From Enemella evansiae (GTDB lineage: Bacteria > Pseudomonadota > Alphaproteobacteria > Rhodobacterales > Rhodobacteraceae): a stretch of DNA of 64,000 bases. Of this stretch, positions 17,116-28,509 are shown piece by piece (position 1 is the stretch's first letter; each line of letters starts with the position of its first letter). Location: contig JAFKDC010000011.1 in the NCBI GenBank assembly GCA_017255395.1, forward strand, positions 62,001 through 126,000. The letters are read 5' to 3'. The notes beneath the pieces were generated by a model. That model saw only the letters and a program-made list of their open reading frames with translations. It did not search any database and was not told the origin of the DNA. The translations under genes were made by a program, and so were the position numbers.

Positions 17116-17343
17116 GGCAACGTCCTTTTCTCTATGTCTTGGTATCGAAGGTTTTTTTATCGAATGCGCCGGAAGCGGCGTGCCCTCACCTGGCGCCAGG
17201 TGGCGGTGACATTCCAAATCCAGGCGGCGTTATCCGATGACCGCATCGCAACCCACGGGCCTCACCGGGTTTTCCCGAGGGGCTTGGCCGCGCGTGCAAT
17301 CAGGTTAGGGTGCCGCCCGACAGAGAAGAGGAAGGGAATCGCC

Positions 17344-17793
17344 ATGGGACTGACAGTCTACCTGTCCGGAGAGATCCACACCGACTGGCGCGAGCGCGTC
17401 ATCGAGGGCGCCGAGGGGCTGGATGTGACATTCACCGCGCCGGTCACCGACCACGCCGCCAGCGACGATTGCGGCGTAACGATCCTTGGCGCCGAGCCGG
17501 ACAAGTTCTGGCACGACCGCAAGGGCGCGCTGGTGAACGCGATCCGCACCCGCAAGGGGCTGGAGGACGCCGATGTGGTCGTGGTGCGCTTCGGCACGCA
17601 GTACAAGCAGTGGAACGCGGCCTTCGACGCGGGCTTTGCCGCCGCGCTTGGGAAGTCGCTGATCGTCCTGCAACCGCCGGAACACGACCACGCCCTGAAA
17701 GAGGTCAACGCCGCCGCCATGGCGGTTGCGCGCGAACCCGAAGAGGTGGTGCAGATCCTGCGCTACGTCCTGACCGGCACGCTGCCGGGCTGA
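17344..17793 (+). CDS. YtoQ family protein
   Basis: 149 residues beginning MGLTVYLSGEIHTDWRE, with internal PVTDHAASDDCG, FWHDRKGALVNAIRT and DVVVVRFGTQYKQWNAAFD, a pattern I recall from the YtoQ family (nucleoside 2-deoxyribosyltransferase-like fold). No biochemical role is established to my knowledge. GAAGGGAA precedes the ATG. It is convergent with the GST gene, with a hairpin in the 52-bp gap. Confidence 0.8.
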   Translation: MGLTVYLSGEIHTDWRERVIEGAEGLDVTFTAPVTDHAASDDCGVTILGAEPDKFWHDRKGALVNAIRTRKGLEDADVVVVRFGTQYKQWNAAFDAGFAAALGKSLIVLQPPEHDHALKEVNAAAMAVAREPEEVVQILRYVLTGTLPG

Positions 17794-17809
17794 GCCCTGC
17801 GGGCCGGGT

Positions 17810-17839
17810 GCGAAGGGGCAAGCAGGCCCGCCCCTTCGC
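17810..17839. terminator. Bidirectional hairpin between convergent genes
   Basis: GCGAAGGGGC (17810-17819) pairs with GCCCCTTCGC (17830-17839) over a 10-base loop, between the YtoQ and GST stop codons. There is no clear U-tract on either side, so its termination role is inferred from position. Confidence 0.5.
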
Positions 17840-17845
17840 GCCGGT

Positions 17846-18547
17846 TCAGGAACCTTCCGCAGGGATTTTCATCCCACGCTGCACGGCGGGCCGCGCCATG
17901 AAGCTCTCTACATAGGCCACGGCGCGCGGGTGATCGGCCCAGCCCACCGCCTCTTTCACGCCGTAGAAATCCAGCGCGTTCAGCCAGGGCGCCAGCGCCA
18001 TATCGGCGATGGAGTAATCCCCGGCAATCCAGTCGCGCCCCTCCAGCCGCGTCTCGATCACGTTCAGCAGGCGCCTGGCCTCGGTGACGTAGCGCTCTCG
18101 CGGGCGCGGGTCCTCGATCTCTTTCCCGGCGAACTTGCTGAAGTAGCCAAGCTGCCCGAACATCGGCCCGACGCCGCCCATCTGGAACATCAGCCATTGC
18201 GTGACATGGTGACGCTCCGCCGCCGTCGCGCCGCCGAACTGCCCGGTCTTCTCGGCGAGATACAGCAGGATGGCGCCGGATTCGAACAATGCAAGCGGCG
18301 CGCCGTCCGGCCCGTCCGGGTCGATGATCGCCGGGATCTTGTTGTTCGGGTTGAGGCTCAGGAATTCGGGGCTTCGGACGTCCGCGTCCGACAGCCGGAC
18401 GCGGTGCGGCTCGTAGGGCAGGCCCGTCTCTTCCAGCATGATCGCGATCTTCACGCCGTTTGGCGTGGGGAAGGAATAGAGCTGCAACCGGTCGGGATGC
18501 CGCGCGGGCCAGCGGGCGTTGATGGGATGCGAGGTAACGTCGAGCAT
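17846..18547 (-). CDS. Glutathione S-transferase family protein (YghU/YfcG-like)
   Basis: 233 residues. N-terminal thioredoxin-like domain (about 20-105) with LYSFPTPNGVKIAIMLEE and the cis-proline/glutathione region NKIPAIIDPDG then LFESGAILLYLAEKTG; C-terminal helical domain (about 110-225). The T-P-N-G motif is typical of the Nu-class disulfide-bond oxidoreductase-like GSTs, which bind glutathione and reduce disulfides rather than classic xenobiotic conjugation. Convergent with YtoQ. Substrate unknown. Confidence 0.9.
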   Translation of the reverse strand: MLDVTSHPINARWPARHPDRLQLYSFPTPNGVKIAIMLEETGLPYEPHRVRLSDADVRSPEFLSLNPNNKIPAIIDPDGPDGAPLALFESGAILLYLAEKTGQFGGATAAERHHVTQWLMFQMGGVGPMFGQLGYFSKFAGKEIEDPRPRERYVTEARRLLNVIETRLEGRDWIAGDYSIADMALAPWLNALDFYGVKEAVGWADHPRAVAYVESFMARPAVQRGMKIPAEGS

Positions 18548-18699
18548 GAAGGTATTCCTTTCGGGAGGCGTTCGACGGGAAATCTAGGCCCCCTTTCCCG
18601 TTTTTGCACTTGCCGGATTGTGCGAAGGCGCAGGCCACGTGTTAATGAAACCGGGCGCCGCGTCAAAAGGACGGTGCAGGGGACTTTGGGAAAAGCGAC

Positions 18700-19122
18700 A
18701 TGATTCAGGAATTCAAGGACTTCATCGCCAAGGGCAATGTCATGGACATGGCCGTCGGCATCATCATCGGCGCGGCCTTTACCGCGATCGTGACGTCTTT
18801 GGTCGGGGATATCATCAACCCGATCATCGCGCTGTTCACCGGCGGGATCGACTTCTCGGGCTGGTTCTACCCGCTCGACGGCAACGAATACGCCTCGCTG
18901 GAGGCGGCCGCCGAAGCCGGGGCGCCGGTCTTTGCCGTCGGCAGCTTCATCATGGCGGTGATCAACTTCTTCATCATCGCCTTTGTCGTCTTCATGCTGG
19001 TGAAGATGGTGAACCGTGTGAAGGCCGCGGCGGAAAAACCCGACGAGGTCGCACCCGAGGTCAAGACCGGCCCGTCGGAGCTGGATGTGCTGCTGGAAAT
19101 CCGCGACGCGCTGAAACGCTGA
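18700..19122 (+). CDS. mscL: Large-conductance mechanosensitive channel
   Basis: 140 residues with the MscL layout: N-terminal [20 protein letters not shown], pore-lining helix 1 (about 15-45), a periplasmic loop, helix 2 (about 80-105) and a charged C-terminal coiled coil ([12 protein letters not shown]). The inner-membrane pentamer opens under hypo-osmotic stress. Slightly longer than E. coli MscL through the periplasmic loop. Monocistronic, followed by a textbook terminator. Confidence 0.97.
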   Translation: MIQEFKDFIAKGNVMDMAVGIIIGAAFTAIVTSLVGDIINPIIALFTGGIDFSGWFYPLDGNEYASLEAAAEAGAPVFAVGSFIMAVINFFIIAFVVFMLVKMVNRVKAAAEKPDEVAPEVKTGPSELDVLLEIRDALKR

Positions 19123-19149
19123 GCTTCGGGCATCTTTCACGACCATCAG

Positions 19150-19176
19150 GCCCCGCCCCTTCGGCGGGGCTTTTTT
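19150..19176 (+). terminator. Rho-independent terminator after mscL
   Basis: GCCCCGCC (19150-19157) pairs with GGCGGGGC (19163-19170) over a 5-base loop and is followed by six T residues. Confidence 0.92.
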
Positions 19177-19344
19177 GTGGAACGGACAGCCCCGGCGCCG
19201 CCTCGCGCAAAGCCCTGGCGCGTGCTGTCCCGGACCAGCCCTGACTGCATGGCGGCAATGCGCGGTTTTGGCGCCATGCGCGGGTTGCGGGCCTGTGCCC
19301 GCGGCGCTATGACCCGCGCACGTCACCGACTGCCGGGGGATCGG

Positions 19345-20232
19345 ATGCCCAAAGCCCTGAAACTGGCCATCGGAAGCCTTGCCGTGGGCCTCCTCGTCCT
19401 CCTGATCAAGACGCTGGCCTGGTGGCTGACCGGCTCTGTCGCGCTGTTGTCGGACGCGCTGGAAAGCATCGTCAATGTGGCGACCGCCGTGGCCGCGCTG
19501 GTCGCGCTGCGCATCGCCGCGGCGCCCGCCGATGCCGACCACCCCTTCGGCCACCACAAGGCGGAGTATTTCAGCGCCGTCATGGAAGGCGTGCTGATCG
19601 TCATCGCCGCCATCCTCATCCTGCGCGAGGCCTGGGGCGCATGGCAGGCGCCACAACCGATGACCGAACCCGGGCTGGGGCTGGCGCTGGTTGCGGTGGC
19701 AAGCCTGCTCAATGGCGCATGGGCCTTCGTGCTGATCCGGCGCGGGCGGGCGCTGCGCTCTCCGGCGCTGGTCGCGGACGGCCAGCATCTCTGGGCGGAC
19801 GTCGTTACCTCTGCCGGGGTCACGGCGGGGCTTCTGGGGGCGCTGGTCACCGGCTGGCACTGGCTGGACCCGCTGATGGCCGCAGCGGTCGCGGTGCATA
19901 TCCTCTGGTCGGGCTGGCAGGTGGTGCGCGGGTCGGTCGGCGGGCTGATGGACGAAAGCGTGCCTGAAACAGACCTGGAACAGATGCGCGCGGTGATCTC
20001 GGAGCATGCCGATGGCGCGGTCGAGGCCCACGACCTGCGGGCAAGGCACGCCGGTCAGGCGACCTTCGTGGAGTTTCACCTGGTGGTGCCGGGCGAGATG
20101 TCGGTCGACAGCGCGCATGACATCTGCGACCGGGTCGAGGCGGCGCTGAAGGCGGCCTTCGAGGGCTGCCGGATCACCATCCACGTCGAGCCCGAGCACA
20201 AGGCAAAGCACAGCGGCATCGTGGTGCTCTGA
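19345..20232 (+). CDS. Cation diffusion facilitator family transporter (FieF/CzcD-like)
   Basis: 295 residues with six membrane helices followed by a cytoplasmic metal-binding domain (about 205-290). Metal-site motifs are visible: SDALESIVN in helix 2, HPFGHHKAEY, and D-G-Q-H-L-W-A-D-V in helix 5, corresponding to the D/H-x3-D sites of Zn/Fe/Mn exporters. Exports divalent metal by proton antiport; the metal cannot be assigned. Start chosen at MPKALKLAIG with CGGGGGA about 4-10 bp upstream; the open frame extends about 56 codons further without support. Confidence 0.88.
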   Translation: MPKALKLAIGSLAVGLLVLLIKTLAWWLTGSVALLSDALESIVNVATAVAALVALRIAAAPADADHPFGHHKAEYFSAVMEGVLIVIAAILILREAWGAWQAPQPMTEPGLGLALVAVASLLNGAWAFVLIRRGRALRSPALVADGQHLWADVVTSAGVTAGLLGALVTGWHWLDPLMAAAVAVHILWSGWQVVRGSVGGLMDESVPETDLEQMRAVISEHADGAVEAHDLRARHAGQATFVEFHLVVPGEMSVDSAHDICDRVEAALKAAFEGCRITIHVEPEHKAKHSGIVVL

Positions 20233-20698
20233 AGCGCCCGCCTTGCCCCGCAGCCTGCCGCCGAACGGCTGGCGCGATGCGGGACGCCGATGTTTCGGGA
20301 CGCGGCAGGCCTGTCAGGGGTGCGATGTCACGAGGTGGTGACGCAACATTGCAGGAGCCTGCGCGGCGCCGTTTCGCCAGGGTGACGACCGGGCGCCACT
20401 GGCGAGGATGGAGGGGGCGCTGCCCCCGCTGCGCTCCCCCGAGAGTATTTGGCCCAAGAAGAAACACAGGGGTGGCGGCAGGTCTGGGCCGCGCGACGGG
20501 CGCCGGCAGGCGAAGATCCTTTCTTGCGTATGGGCTGCGCCGGGGGGCTCCGGGGCGGTGGGTCCGGCGCGGGTGAGAGGGCCCGTGCCGGGTCAGGTGG
20601 CTGTGCCCGGTGTCATCGATGATCTGCGCGGGCCGGGGCGTCGGCCCTGATCATCCGGGCAGAGAGGGGCGGCCCCGCGCGGGACCGCCCCGGTTTGT
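20233..20698. other. Intergenic region with repeat copy B
   Basis: 466 bases between the cation transporter and the stop of the DMGDH-like gene. It contains the dispersed repeat at 20411-20465. I see no convincing gene, tRNA or terminator beyond the repeat hairpin. Confidence 0.5.
20411..20465 (+). repeat. Dispersed intergenic repeat, copy B
   Basis: GAGGGGGCGCTGCCCCC then GCTGCGCTCCCCCGAG, AGTATTTGG, CCAAGAAGAA. Same order of elements as copy A: GC hairpin, C-run, TATTT, purine-rich AAGAAG end. Confidence 0.75.
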
Positions 20699-23203
20699 TC
20701 AGCCGTCCTTGCGGATGGTTTCGTTCTTCGGATCGTAGGGGCTGTCCTCGGTGATCTCGGCATTCCAGAGCGCGTCGAGGATCTTCACCTTCAGCCTGGT
20801 GCCGACGACGGCCTGCTCGGGCTTGACGTAGCCCATGCCGATGGACTTGCCGAAGGCCACCGAGTAGCCGCCCGAGGTCAGGCGACCGACGCGCGCGCCT
20901 TCCGGCGTATACAGCACCTCGCGGCCCCAGGGATCGGCGTCGTCCGGGCCGTCGATCAGCATGGTGACGCATTTGGAGCGGATGCCGGTGGCCTCCATCG
21001 CCTCTTTGCCGTGGAAGTCCTTGGACAGGTCGACGAAGCGCGGCAGATCGGCCTCGAGCGGGGTGGCGTCGCGGCCAAGCTCGTTGCCGAAGGCGCGGTA
21101 GCTCTTTTCCTGCCGCAGCCAGTTCTGCGCGCGGGCGCCGACCGGCCTGATGCCGTGCTTCTCGCCCGCCGCCATGAGCTGATCCCAGAGGTAGGCGCCC
21201 ATCTCGACAGGGAAGTGCAGTTCCCAGCCAAGCTCGCCCGTATAGGCCACGCGGATCGCATTGACCGGGCACATGCCCAGTTCGATCCGGCGCGCCGAGA
21301 GCCAGGGGAAGCGCTTGTTCGACAGCGCGGTTTCCGGCTCTGCGTCGCGGATAAGCTCTGCCAGAACGGCGCGCGACTTCGGCCCGGCGATGGCGTAGAC
21401 GCCCCACTGCGTGGTCACGTCCTGCACGATGACCAGCTTGCCGGTCTCGGCCATGAAGTCCTCGACCGCCTTTTGCAGGAAGTCGCTGTCATAGGCCTGC
21501 CATGCGCCCGCCGAGACGAGGTAATAGTCGTTCTCGCCGTTGCGGACGATAGTGTATTCCGTGCGCGTCGTGCCCTTGGACGTCAGAGCATAGGTCAGGT
21601 TGATGCGGCCCACCTTGGGCAGCCTGTTGCAGGTGAAGAGGTCGAGGAACTCGGTCGCGCCGGGGCCCTTCACCGTATGCTTGGTGAAGGCGGTGGCGTC
21701 GATCAGGCCCACGCCCTCGCGGATCGCCCTGGCCTCTTCGACGGCATACTGCCACCAGCCGCCACGGCGGAAGGACCGCGCGTCGTGGTCGAAGTTCTCA
21801 TCCGCATCGAGCGGACCGTAGTAGTTCGGACGCTCCCAGCCGTTCACGCAGCCGAACTGCGCGCCAAGCGCCTTCTGCCGGTCGTAGGCGGGGGCGGTGC
21901 GCAGCGGGCGGGCTGCCGGGCGCTCTTCGTCCGGGTGGTGCAGGACATAGACGTGGTCGTAAGCCTCTTCGTTCTTCTTCACCGCCCATTCGGTCGTCTG
22001 CCAGGCGCCGAAGCGCTTGGGGTCCAGCGAGGCCATGTCGATCTCGGCCTCGCCGTCCACCATCATCTGGGCGAGGTAGTAGCCCGCGCCACCGGCGGCG
22101 GTGATCCCGAAGGAGAAACCCTCGGCCAGCCACATGTTGCGCAGGCCCGGCGCCGGGCCGATCAGCGGGTTGCCGTCGGGCGTGTAGCAGATCGGGCCGT
22201 TGAAGTCGTCCTTCAGGCCCACCTCTTCGGACGAGGGGATGCGGTGGATGAAGGACATGTATTCCTCTTCGATCCGCTCCAGATCGAGCGGGAAGAGGTC
22301 GGCCCGGAAGCTGTCGGGCACACCGTACTGGAAGCGCGCGGGGGCGCCCCGCTCATAGGGGCCGAGGATCCAGCCGCCGCGCTCTTCGCGGACGTACCAC
22401 TTGGCGTCGGCGTCGCGGATCACCGGGTGCTGTTCGTTGCTCTTGCGGAACTCGACCAGCGCCGGGTCGGGCTCGGTCACGATGAACTGGTGTTCGACCG
22501 GGATGGCCGGCGTGCGGATGCCCAGAAGCTTCGCGGTCTTCTGCGCGTGGTTGCCGGTGGCGGTGACGACATGCTCTGCGGTGATGACGATCTGCTCTTC
22601 CGAAGGCACGAGGTTGCCACCCTTCTCGACCATCTTGGTGCAGGTCACCTGCCACTCCGAGCCGGTCCAGTGGTAACCGTCCACCTGCCACTTGCGCTCG
22701 ATCGTGACGCCGCGCTGGCGGGCGCCCTTGGCCATGGCCATGGTCACGTCCGCCGGGTTGATGTAGCCGTCGGTCGGGTGGTAGATCGCGCCCTTCAGAT
22801 CCTCGGTGTTGATCAGCGGCCAGCGCTGCTTGATCTCGTCGGGGGTCATCCACTCGTAGGGCACGCCGCAGGTCTCTGCGGTGGTGGCGTAGACGCGATA
22901 CTCGTCCATGCGCGCATCGGTCTGCGCCATGCGCAGGTTGCCCACCACGAAGAAGCCCGCGTCCAGCCCGGTCTCTTCCTCGAGCGTCTTGTAGAACTTG
23001 ATCGAGTAGTCGTGGATGTGGGTCGTCGCATAGGACATGTTGAAGTAGGGCAAGAGGCCCGCGGCATGCCAGGTGCTGCCGCTCGTCAGCTCGTCACGCT
23101 CCAACAGCATGACATCCTGCCACCCGGCCTTGGCGAGGTGGTAGGCAATAGAGGTGCCGACGGCGCCACCACCGACAACAAGGGCTTTGACATGGGTCTT
23201 CAT
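20699..23203 (-). CDS. Dimethylglycine/sarcosine dehydrogenase-like flavoprotein with GcvT domain
   Basis: 834 residues. N-terminal FAD-dependent oxidoreductase domain (about 1-390; dinucleotide motif VVGGGAVGTSIAYHLAKAG, flavin attachment region G-S-T-W-H-A-A-G-L), FAO-middle domain (about 390-450), then GcvT-type aminomethyltransferase domain with C-terminal barrel (about 455-830). This is the architecture of dimethylglycine and sarcosine dehydrogenases, which demethylate N-methylated glycines and pass one-carbon units to tetrahydrofolate. Roseobacters carry several paralogues, so the exact substrate is open. No partner genes are adjacent. The ATG at 23203 begins a standard N-terminus. Confidence 0.88.
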   Translation of the reverse strand: MKTHVKALVVGGGAVGTSIAYHLAKAGWQDVMLLERDELTSGSTWHAAGLLPYFNMSYATTHIHDYSIKFYKTLEEETGLDAGFFVVGNLRMAQTDARMDEYRVYATTAETCGVPYEWMTPDEIKQRWPLINTEDLKGAIYHPTDGYINPADVTMAMAKGARQRGVTIERKWQVDGYHWTGSEWQVTCTKMVEKGGNLVPSEEQIVITAEHVVTATGNHAQKTAKLLGIRTPAIPVEHQFIVTEPDPALVEFRKSNEQHPVIRDADAKWYVREERGGWILGPYERGAPARFQYGVPDSFRADLFPLDLERIEEEYMSFIHRIPSSEEVGLKDDFNGPICYTPDGNPLIGPAPGLRNMWLAEGFSFGITAAGGAGYYLAQMMVDGEAEIDMASLDPKRFGAWQTTEWAVKKNEEAYDHVYVLHHPDEERPAARPLRTAPAYDRQKALGAQFGCVNGWERPNYYGPLDADENFDHDARSFRRGGWWQYAVEEARAIREGVGLIDATAFTKHTVKGPGATEFLDLFTCNRLPKVGRINLTYALTSKGTTRTEYTIVRNGENDYYLVSAGAWQAYDSDFLQKAVEDFMAETGKLVIVQDVTTQWGVYAIAGPKSRAVLAELIRDAEPETALSNKRFPWLSARRIELGMCPVNAIRVAYTGELGWELHFPVEMGAYLWDQLMAAGEKHGIRPVGARAQNWLRQEKSYRAFGNELGRDATPLEADLPRFVDLSKDFHGKEAMEATGIRSKCVTMLIDGPDDADPWGREVLYTPEGARVGRLTSGGYSVAFGKSIGMGYVKPEQAVVGTRLKVKILDALWNAEITEDSPYDPKNETIRKDG

Positions 23204-24834
<1,631 letters not shown>

Positions 24835-24895
24835 GCGCTATCCGCGCGTCGACCGGCGGCGCGCCCTCTGCACCGGCGCCACGGCGCGGCGACGC

Positions 24896-24955
24896 CTCTT
24901 CTTCTTCTGTCCGAAAATATCCCGGAGGGGTTCGGGGAGGCAGCGCCTTCCCCGG
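24896..24955 (-). repeat. Dispersed intergenic repeat, copy C (inverted)
   Basis: Read on the - strand: GGAAGGCGCTGCCTCCCC, then CCCCTCCGGGATATTTTC, then GGACAGAAGAAGAAG. It matches copy A closely (GGGATATTT, GGACAGAAGAAG) but is inserted between mreB and mreC, inside what would otherwise be one operon. Confidence 0.72.
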
Positions 24956-25107
24956 CCGGTCGCCTGCGCAGCGCGCAGGCGAACCCCCGGAATGCGCAAC
25001 TCTCCACCGATCCCGCCCCAGGCGCGCTTTGGCGCATTGCACCGGCGTGTAAACTGTACCAACTGCCCCGAACGCGGTAAAACGCGCGAATCCAGCACCG
25101 GAGCCCG

Positions 25108-26025
25108 ATGGCCAGCGACCGCAGCAACCCGGACGATTTCACCGCCCCGCTGAAGCGTCTGCTTCTGGCGATCCTAGTGCTTTGCCTCGGCGGCATCTTT
25201 CTCGTCTGGCGCATCGACAGCCCGCGGGTCGAACGGTTCCGCGCCCATGTGATCGACGCCGTCGTGCCGCGCATGGACTGGGCCATGGCTCCGGTCACCG
25301 GCAGCGTGCGGCTGTTCCGCGACTTCCAGTCCTACCAGCGCCTGCACGAGCAGAACCAGGAGCTGCGCCGCGAGTTGCGCCAGATGACCGCCTGGAAAGA
25401 GGCCGCCCTGCAGCTGGAGCAGGAAAACGCCCGGCTGCGCGACCTCAACAACGTTCAGCTGGACCCGCGCCTGACCTATATCACCGCCGTGGTGCTGGCG
25501 GATTCGGGCTCGCCCTTCCGGCAGTCGGCGCTGATCAATGTCGGCTCGCGCGACGGCATCGTCGATGGCTGGGCGACGATGGACGGCATCGGTCTCGTCG
25601 GCCGGATTTCTGGCGTCGGCAACAACACCAGCCGGGTGATCCTGCTGACCGATGCCAGCAGCCGCATCCCGGCGGAAATCCAGCCCTCGGGGCAGCGCGC
25701 GCTGGTGGTCGGCGACAATACCGCCGCGCCCCCCATCGACTTTCTGGAAAACCCCGACCTCGTGCGCCCCGGCGACCGCATCGTCACCTCGGGCGACGGC
25801 GAGGTCTTCCCCCCCGGCCTGCTGATCGGACAGGTGGCACAGGACCCGGGCGGGCGCCTGCGCGTGCGCCTGTCGGCGGATTACGAACGGCTGGAATTCC
25901 TGCGCGTGCTGCGCGACCATGGCGCCCATCGCGTCTCCGGCCCCTCGTCGCTGATCCTGCCAGAGGTGCCCCCCGCCCCCCTGACCGAAGCGGAAGCACC
26001 TCCCGCCGCCCGCGGAGGCCGCTAA
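25108..26025 (+). CDS. mreC: Rod-shape-determining protein MreC
   Basis: 305 residues: cytoplasmic N-terminus, one membrane helix (about 16-33, LLLAILVLCLGGIFLVW), a coiled coil (about 70-115, HEQNQELRRELRQMTAWKEA) and two beta-barrel periplasmic domains (about 120-275). MreC links cytoplasmic MreB to PBP2 and RodA in the elongasome. The proline-rich C-terminal tail is variable. 4 bp precede mreD. Confidence 0.94.
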   Translation: MASDRSNPDDFTAPLKRLLLAILVLCLGGIFLVWRIDSPRVERFRAHVIDAVVPRMDWAMAPVTGSVRLFRDFQSYQRLHEQNQELRRELRQMTAWKEAALQLEQENARLRDLNNVQLDPRLTYITAVVLADSGSPFRQSALINVGSRDGIVDGWATMDGIGLVGRISGVGNNTSRVILLTDASSRIPAEIQPSGQRALVVGDNTAAPPIDFLENPDLVRPGDRIVTSGDGEVFPPGLLIGQVAQDPGGRLRVRLSADYERLEFLRVLRDHGAHRVSGPSSLILPEVPPAPLTEAEAPPAARGGR

Positions 26026-26029
26026 CGCC

Positions 26030-26569
26030 ATGGCAGAGAACAGCCCCGCCCGGCTCTGGTCCATGCGCCTTGTCTATCTCGCGCTGGCGCTGCTGATCGC
26101 CTTTGTCCACCTGCTGCCGATGCAGACCCTGCCCGGGCGCATCGCCGGGCCGGACGTGCTGACGGCGCTGACCTTCGCATGGGCCCTGCGGCGCCCTGCC
26201 TACGTACCCGCGCTGCTGATCGCGCTGGTCATGCTGCTGGCGGATTTCCTGTTCCAGCGCCCACCGGGGCTTTGGGCGCTGCTGGTCCTGCTGGCGACCG
26301 AGTGGCTGAAGAACCGTGCCCGCACCGTGCGCGAAAATACTTTCGTGGCCGAATGGCTGACCGCCGCCGGGGCGCTGTTGTGCATCACCCTGATCTACCG
26401 GCTGACTCTCGGGATCTTGATCGTGGCGCCGGGAATGTTCTCCCTTGCGCTCATGCAGTATGGTATGACCGTCCTCGCCTATCCGCTGGTGGCCGCCGCC
26501 AGTTTCGTCGTCTTCGGGGTGCGCCGCACGACCCCGGGCGAATTCGACCACACGGGACGCACGCTATGA
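26030..26569 (+). CDS. mreD: Rod-shape-determining protein MreD
   Basis: 179 residues with five or six predicted membrane helices and little soluble part, the usual form of MreD, an inner-membrane elongasome component. Sequence conservation in this family is low; the assignment rests on topology and position between mreC and mrdA. Its stop overlaps the mrdA start (ATGA). Confidence 0.9.
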   Translation: MAENSPARLWSMRLVYLALALLIAFVHLLPMQTLPGRIAGPDVLTALTFAWALRRPAYVPALLIALVMLLADFLFQRPPGLWALLVLLATEWLKNRARTVRENTFVAEWLTAAGALLCITLIYRLTLGILIVAPGMFSLALMQYGMTVLAYPLVAAASFVVFGVRRTTPGEFDHTGRTL

Positions 26570-28509
26570 GACGAAGCCCCCGCGAGACCGCCGAAAGCGC
26601 CCGCCGCATCAGCCGCCGCGCGCTGATCCTTGGCGGCAGCCAGATCGCCTTTGCCTCCGTTCTGGGCCTGCGGATGCGTCACATGCAGGTCGACCAGGCC
26701 GACGAGTTCCGCCTGCTGGCCGAGGAGAACCGCATCAACATGCGGCTGATCCCGCCCGCGCGGGGCCGGATCTTCGACCGCAACGGGCGGGTGATCGCTG
26801 AGAACGAACCGACCTACCGCATCACCATCGTGCGCGAGGATGCGGGCGACGTCGACGACGTCATCGACCGGCTGTCCAAGCTGGTGGCGCTGGACCCCGA
26901 CGACGTGCAGGGCGCGCGCGACGAGATGAAGCGCACCCCGCCCTTCATCCCCGTCACCATCGCCGACCGCGTGTCATGGGCCGACATCAGCCGCGTCGCG
27001 GTGAACGCCCCCGCCCTGCCCGGCGTGGTGACAGAGGTCGGCCTGTCGCGCTACTATCCGCAGCGCGAGCTTTACGCCCATGTCGCGGGCTACGTCGGCC
27101 CAGTTTCCGAACGCGATCTCAAGCGCTACGAGGACCCGCCGCCGGTGCTGCGCATCCCGCGCTTCCAGATCGGCAAAGTCGGCGTCGAATCAAACCACGA
27201 GGAAATCCTGCGTGGCAGCGCCGGTGCCAAGCGGGTCGAGGTCAATGCCGTGGGCCGCGTCATGCGCGAGCTCGACCGCCGCGAAGGCGAGGCCGGCTCC
27301 GACCTGCAACTGACCGTGGACAACCGGCTTCAGGACTACGTGCAGGCGCGGCTGGGCACGGAAAGCGCCTCTGTCGTGGTGATGGACGTGGAAAAGGGCG
27401 ACCTGCTGGCCATCGCCTCGGCGCCCTCCTACGATCCCAACAAGTTCGTGCGGGGGATCTCGACCGGCGACTACGGAGAGCTGCGCGACAACGACCACCG
27501 CCCCTTGGCCTCGAAGACCGTGCAGGACGCCTATCCGCCCGGGTCGACCTTCAAGATGGTCGTGGTGCTGGCGGCGCTGGAATCGGGCATGGTCTCGCCC
27601 GACGACACGGTCTGGTGTCCCGGCCACCTCGAAGTCGGCGGGCGCCGCTTCCACTGCTGGAAGCGCCGGGGCCACGGCTACGCCGACCTCGAAAAGTCGC
27701 TGCGCGAAAGCTGCGACGTCTACTACTACGAGATGGCGATGAAGATCGGCATCGAGCGCATCGCCGAGATGGCGCGGAAGCTGGGGCTGGGGGTGTCGCA
27801 CGATATCCCGATGTCCGCGGTCACCGCCGGGCTGATGCCCGACAAGGGCTGGAAGCTGCGCGAGCGCAACGCCGAATGGGTCATCGGCGATTCCGTGAAC
27901 GCCTCTATCGGGCAGGGCTTCGTGCTGTCCTCGCCGCTGCAGCTGGCGGTGATGACCGCGCGCATCGCGACCGGGCGCGAGATCATGCCGCGCCTGCTGA
28001 AAAGCATCGACGGGGTCGAAACCCCGATCGTCGGCGGCGAAAGCCTTGGCCTGAACGAGAACAACCTGCGGCACGTCCGGCGCGGCATGTATGCCGTGTC
28101 CAACGACAGGCGCGGCACCGGCTACCGCTCGCGCGTCATCGCCGACGGCCTGCGCATGGCGGGAAAATCAGGCACCAGTCAGGTCCGCAATATCACCGCG
28201 GCAGAGCGCGCGCGGGGCGTGATCTCCAACGCCGACCTGCCGTGGAACCGGCGCGACCACGCGCTCTGGGTCAACTACGCCCCCTTCGACGCGCCGAAGG
28301 TCGCGGTGGCGGTCGTGGTGGAACACGGCGGCGGCGGGTCGACCGTGGCGGCCCCGATCGCGCGGGACGTCACGCTGCAGGCCCTTTACGGCGAGGACCC
28401 GCCGCTGGACGCCTACCCGACATCCGACCGCTCTCGCATCGAGGCGCAGCAGGACCGCATCTCGCGTGAGCGCGAGGAACGCGAGGCACAGCGGAGCAGC
28501 CGCGCGTGA
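26566..28509 (+). CDS. mrdA: Penicillin-binding protein 2 (elongation transpeptidase)
   Basis: 647 residues. Crosslinks lateral-wall peptidoglycan. An N-terminal membrane helix (about 20-38) leads to the pedestal domain (R-G-R-I-F-D-R-N-G-x-V-I-A near 65-77) and the transpeptidase domain (about 255-610), with catalytic S327-T-F-K330, the S-C-D motif near 385, and K534-S-G. Start chosen at the ATGA overlap with mreD; the open frame reaches further upstream inside mreD. Overlaps rodA at its end (GTGA). Confidence 0.96.
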   Translation: MRRSPRETAESARRISRRALILGGSQIAFASVLGLRMRHMQVDQADEFRLLAEENRINMRLIPPARGRIFDRNGRVIAENEPTYRITIVREDAGDVDDVIDRLSKLVALDPDDVQGARDEMKRTPPFIPVTIADRVSWADISRVAVNAPALPGVVTEVGLSRYYPQRELYAHVAGYVGPVSERDLKRYEDPPPVLRIPRFQIGKVGVESNHEEILRGSAGAKRVEVNAVGRVMRELDRREGEAGSDLQLTVDNRLQDYVQARLGTESASVVVMDVEKGDLLAIASAPSYDPNKFVRGISTGDYGELRDNDHRPLASKTVQDAYPPGSTFKMVVVLAALESGMVSPDDTVWCPGHLEVGGRRFHCWKRRGHGYADLEKSLRESCDVYYYEMAMKIGIERIAEMARKLGLGVSHDIPMSAVTAGLMPDKGWKLRERNAEWVIGDSVNASIGQGFVLSSPLQLAVMTARIATGREIMPRLLKSIDGVETPIVGGESLGLNENNLRHVRRGMYAVSNDRRGTGYRSRVIADGLRMAGKSGTSQVRNITAAERARGVISNADLPWNRRDHALWVNYAPFDAPKVAVAVVVEHGGGGSTVAAPIARDVTLQALYGEDPPLDAYPTSDRSRIEAQQDRISREREEREAQRSSRA

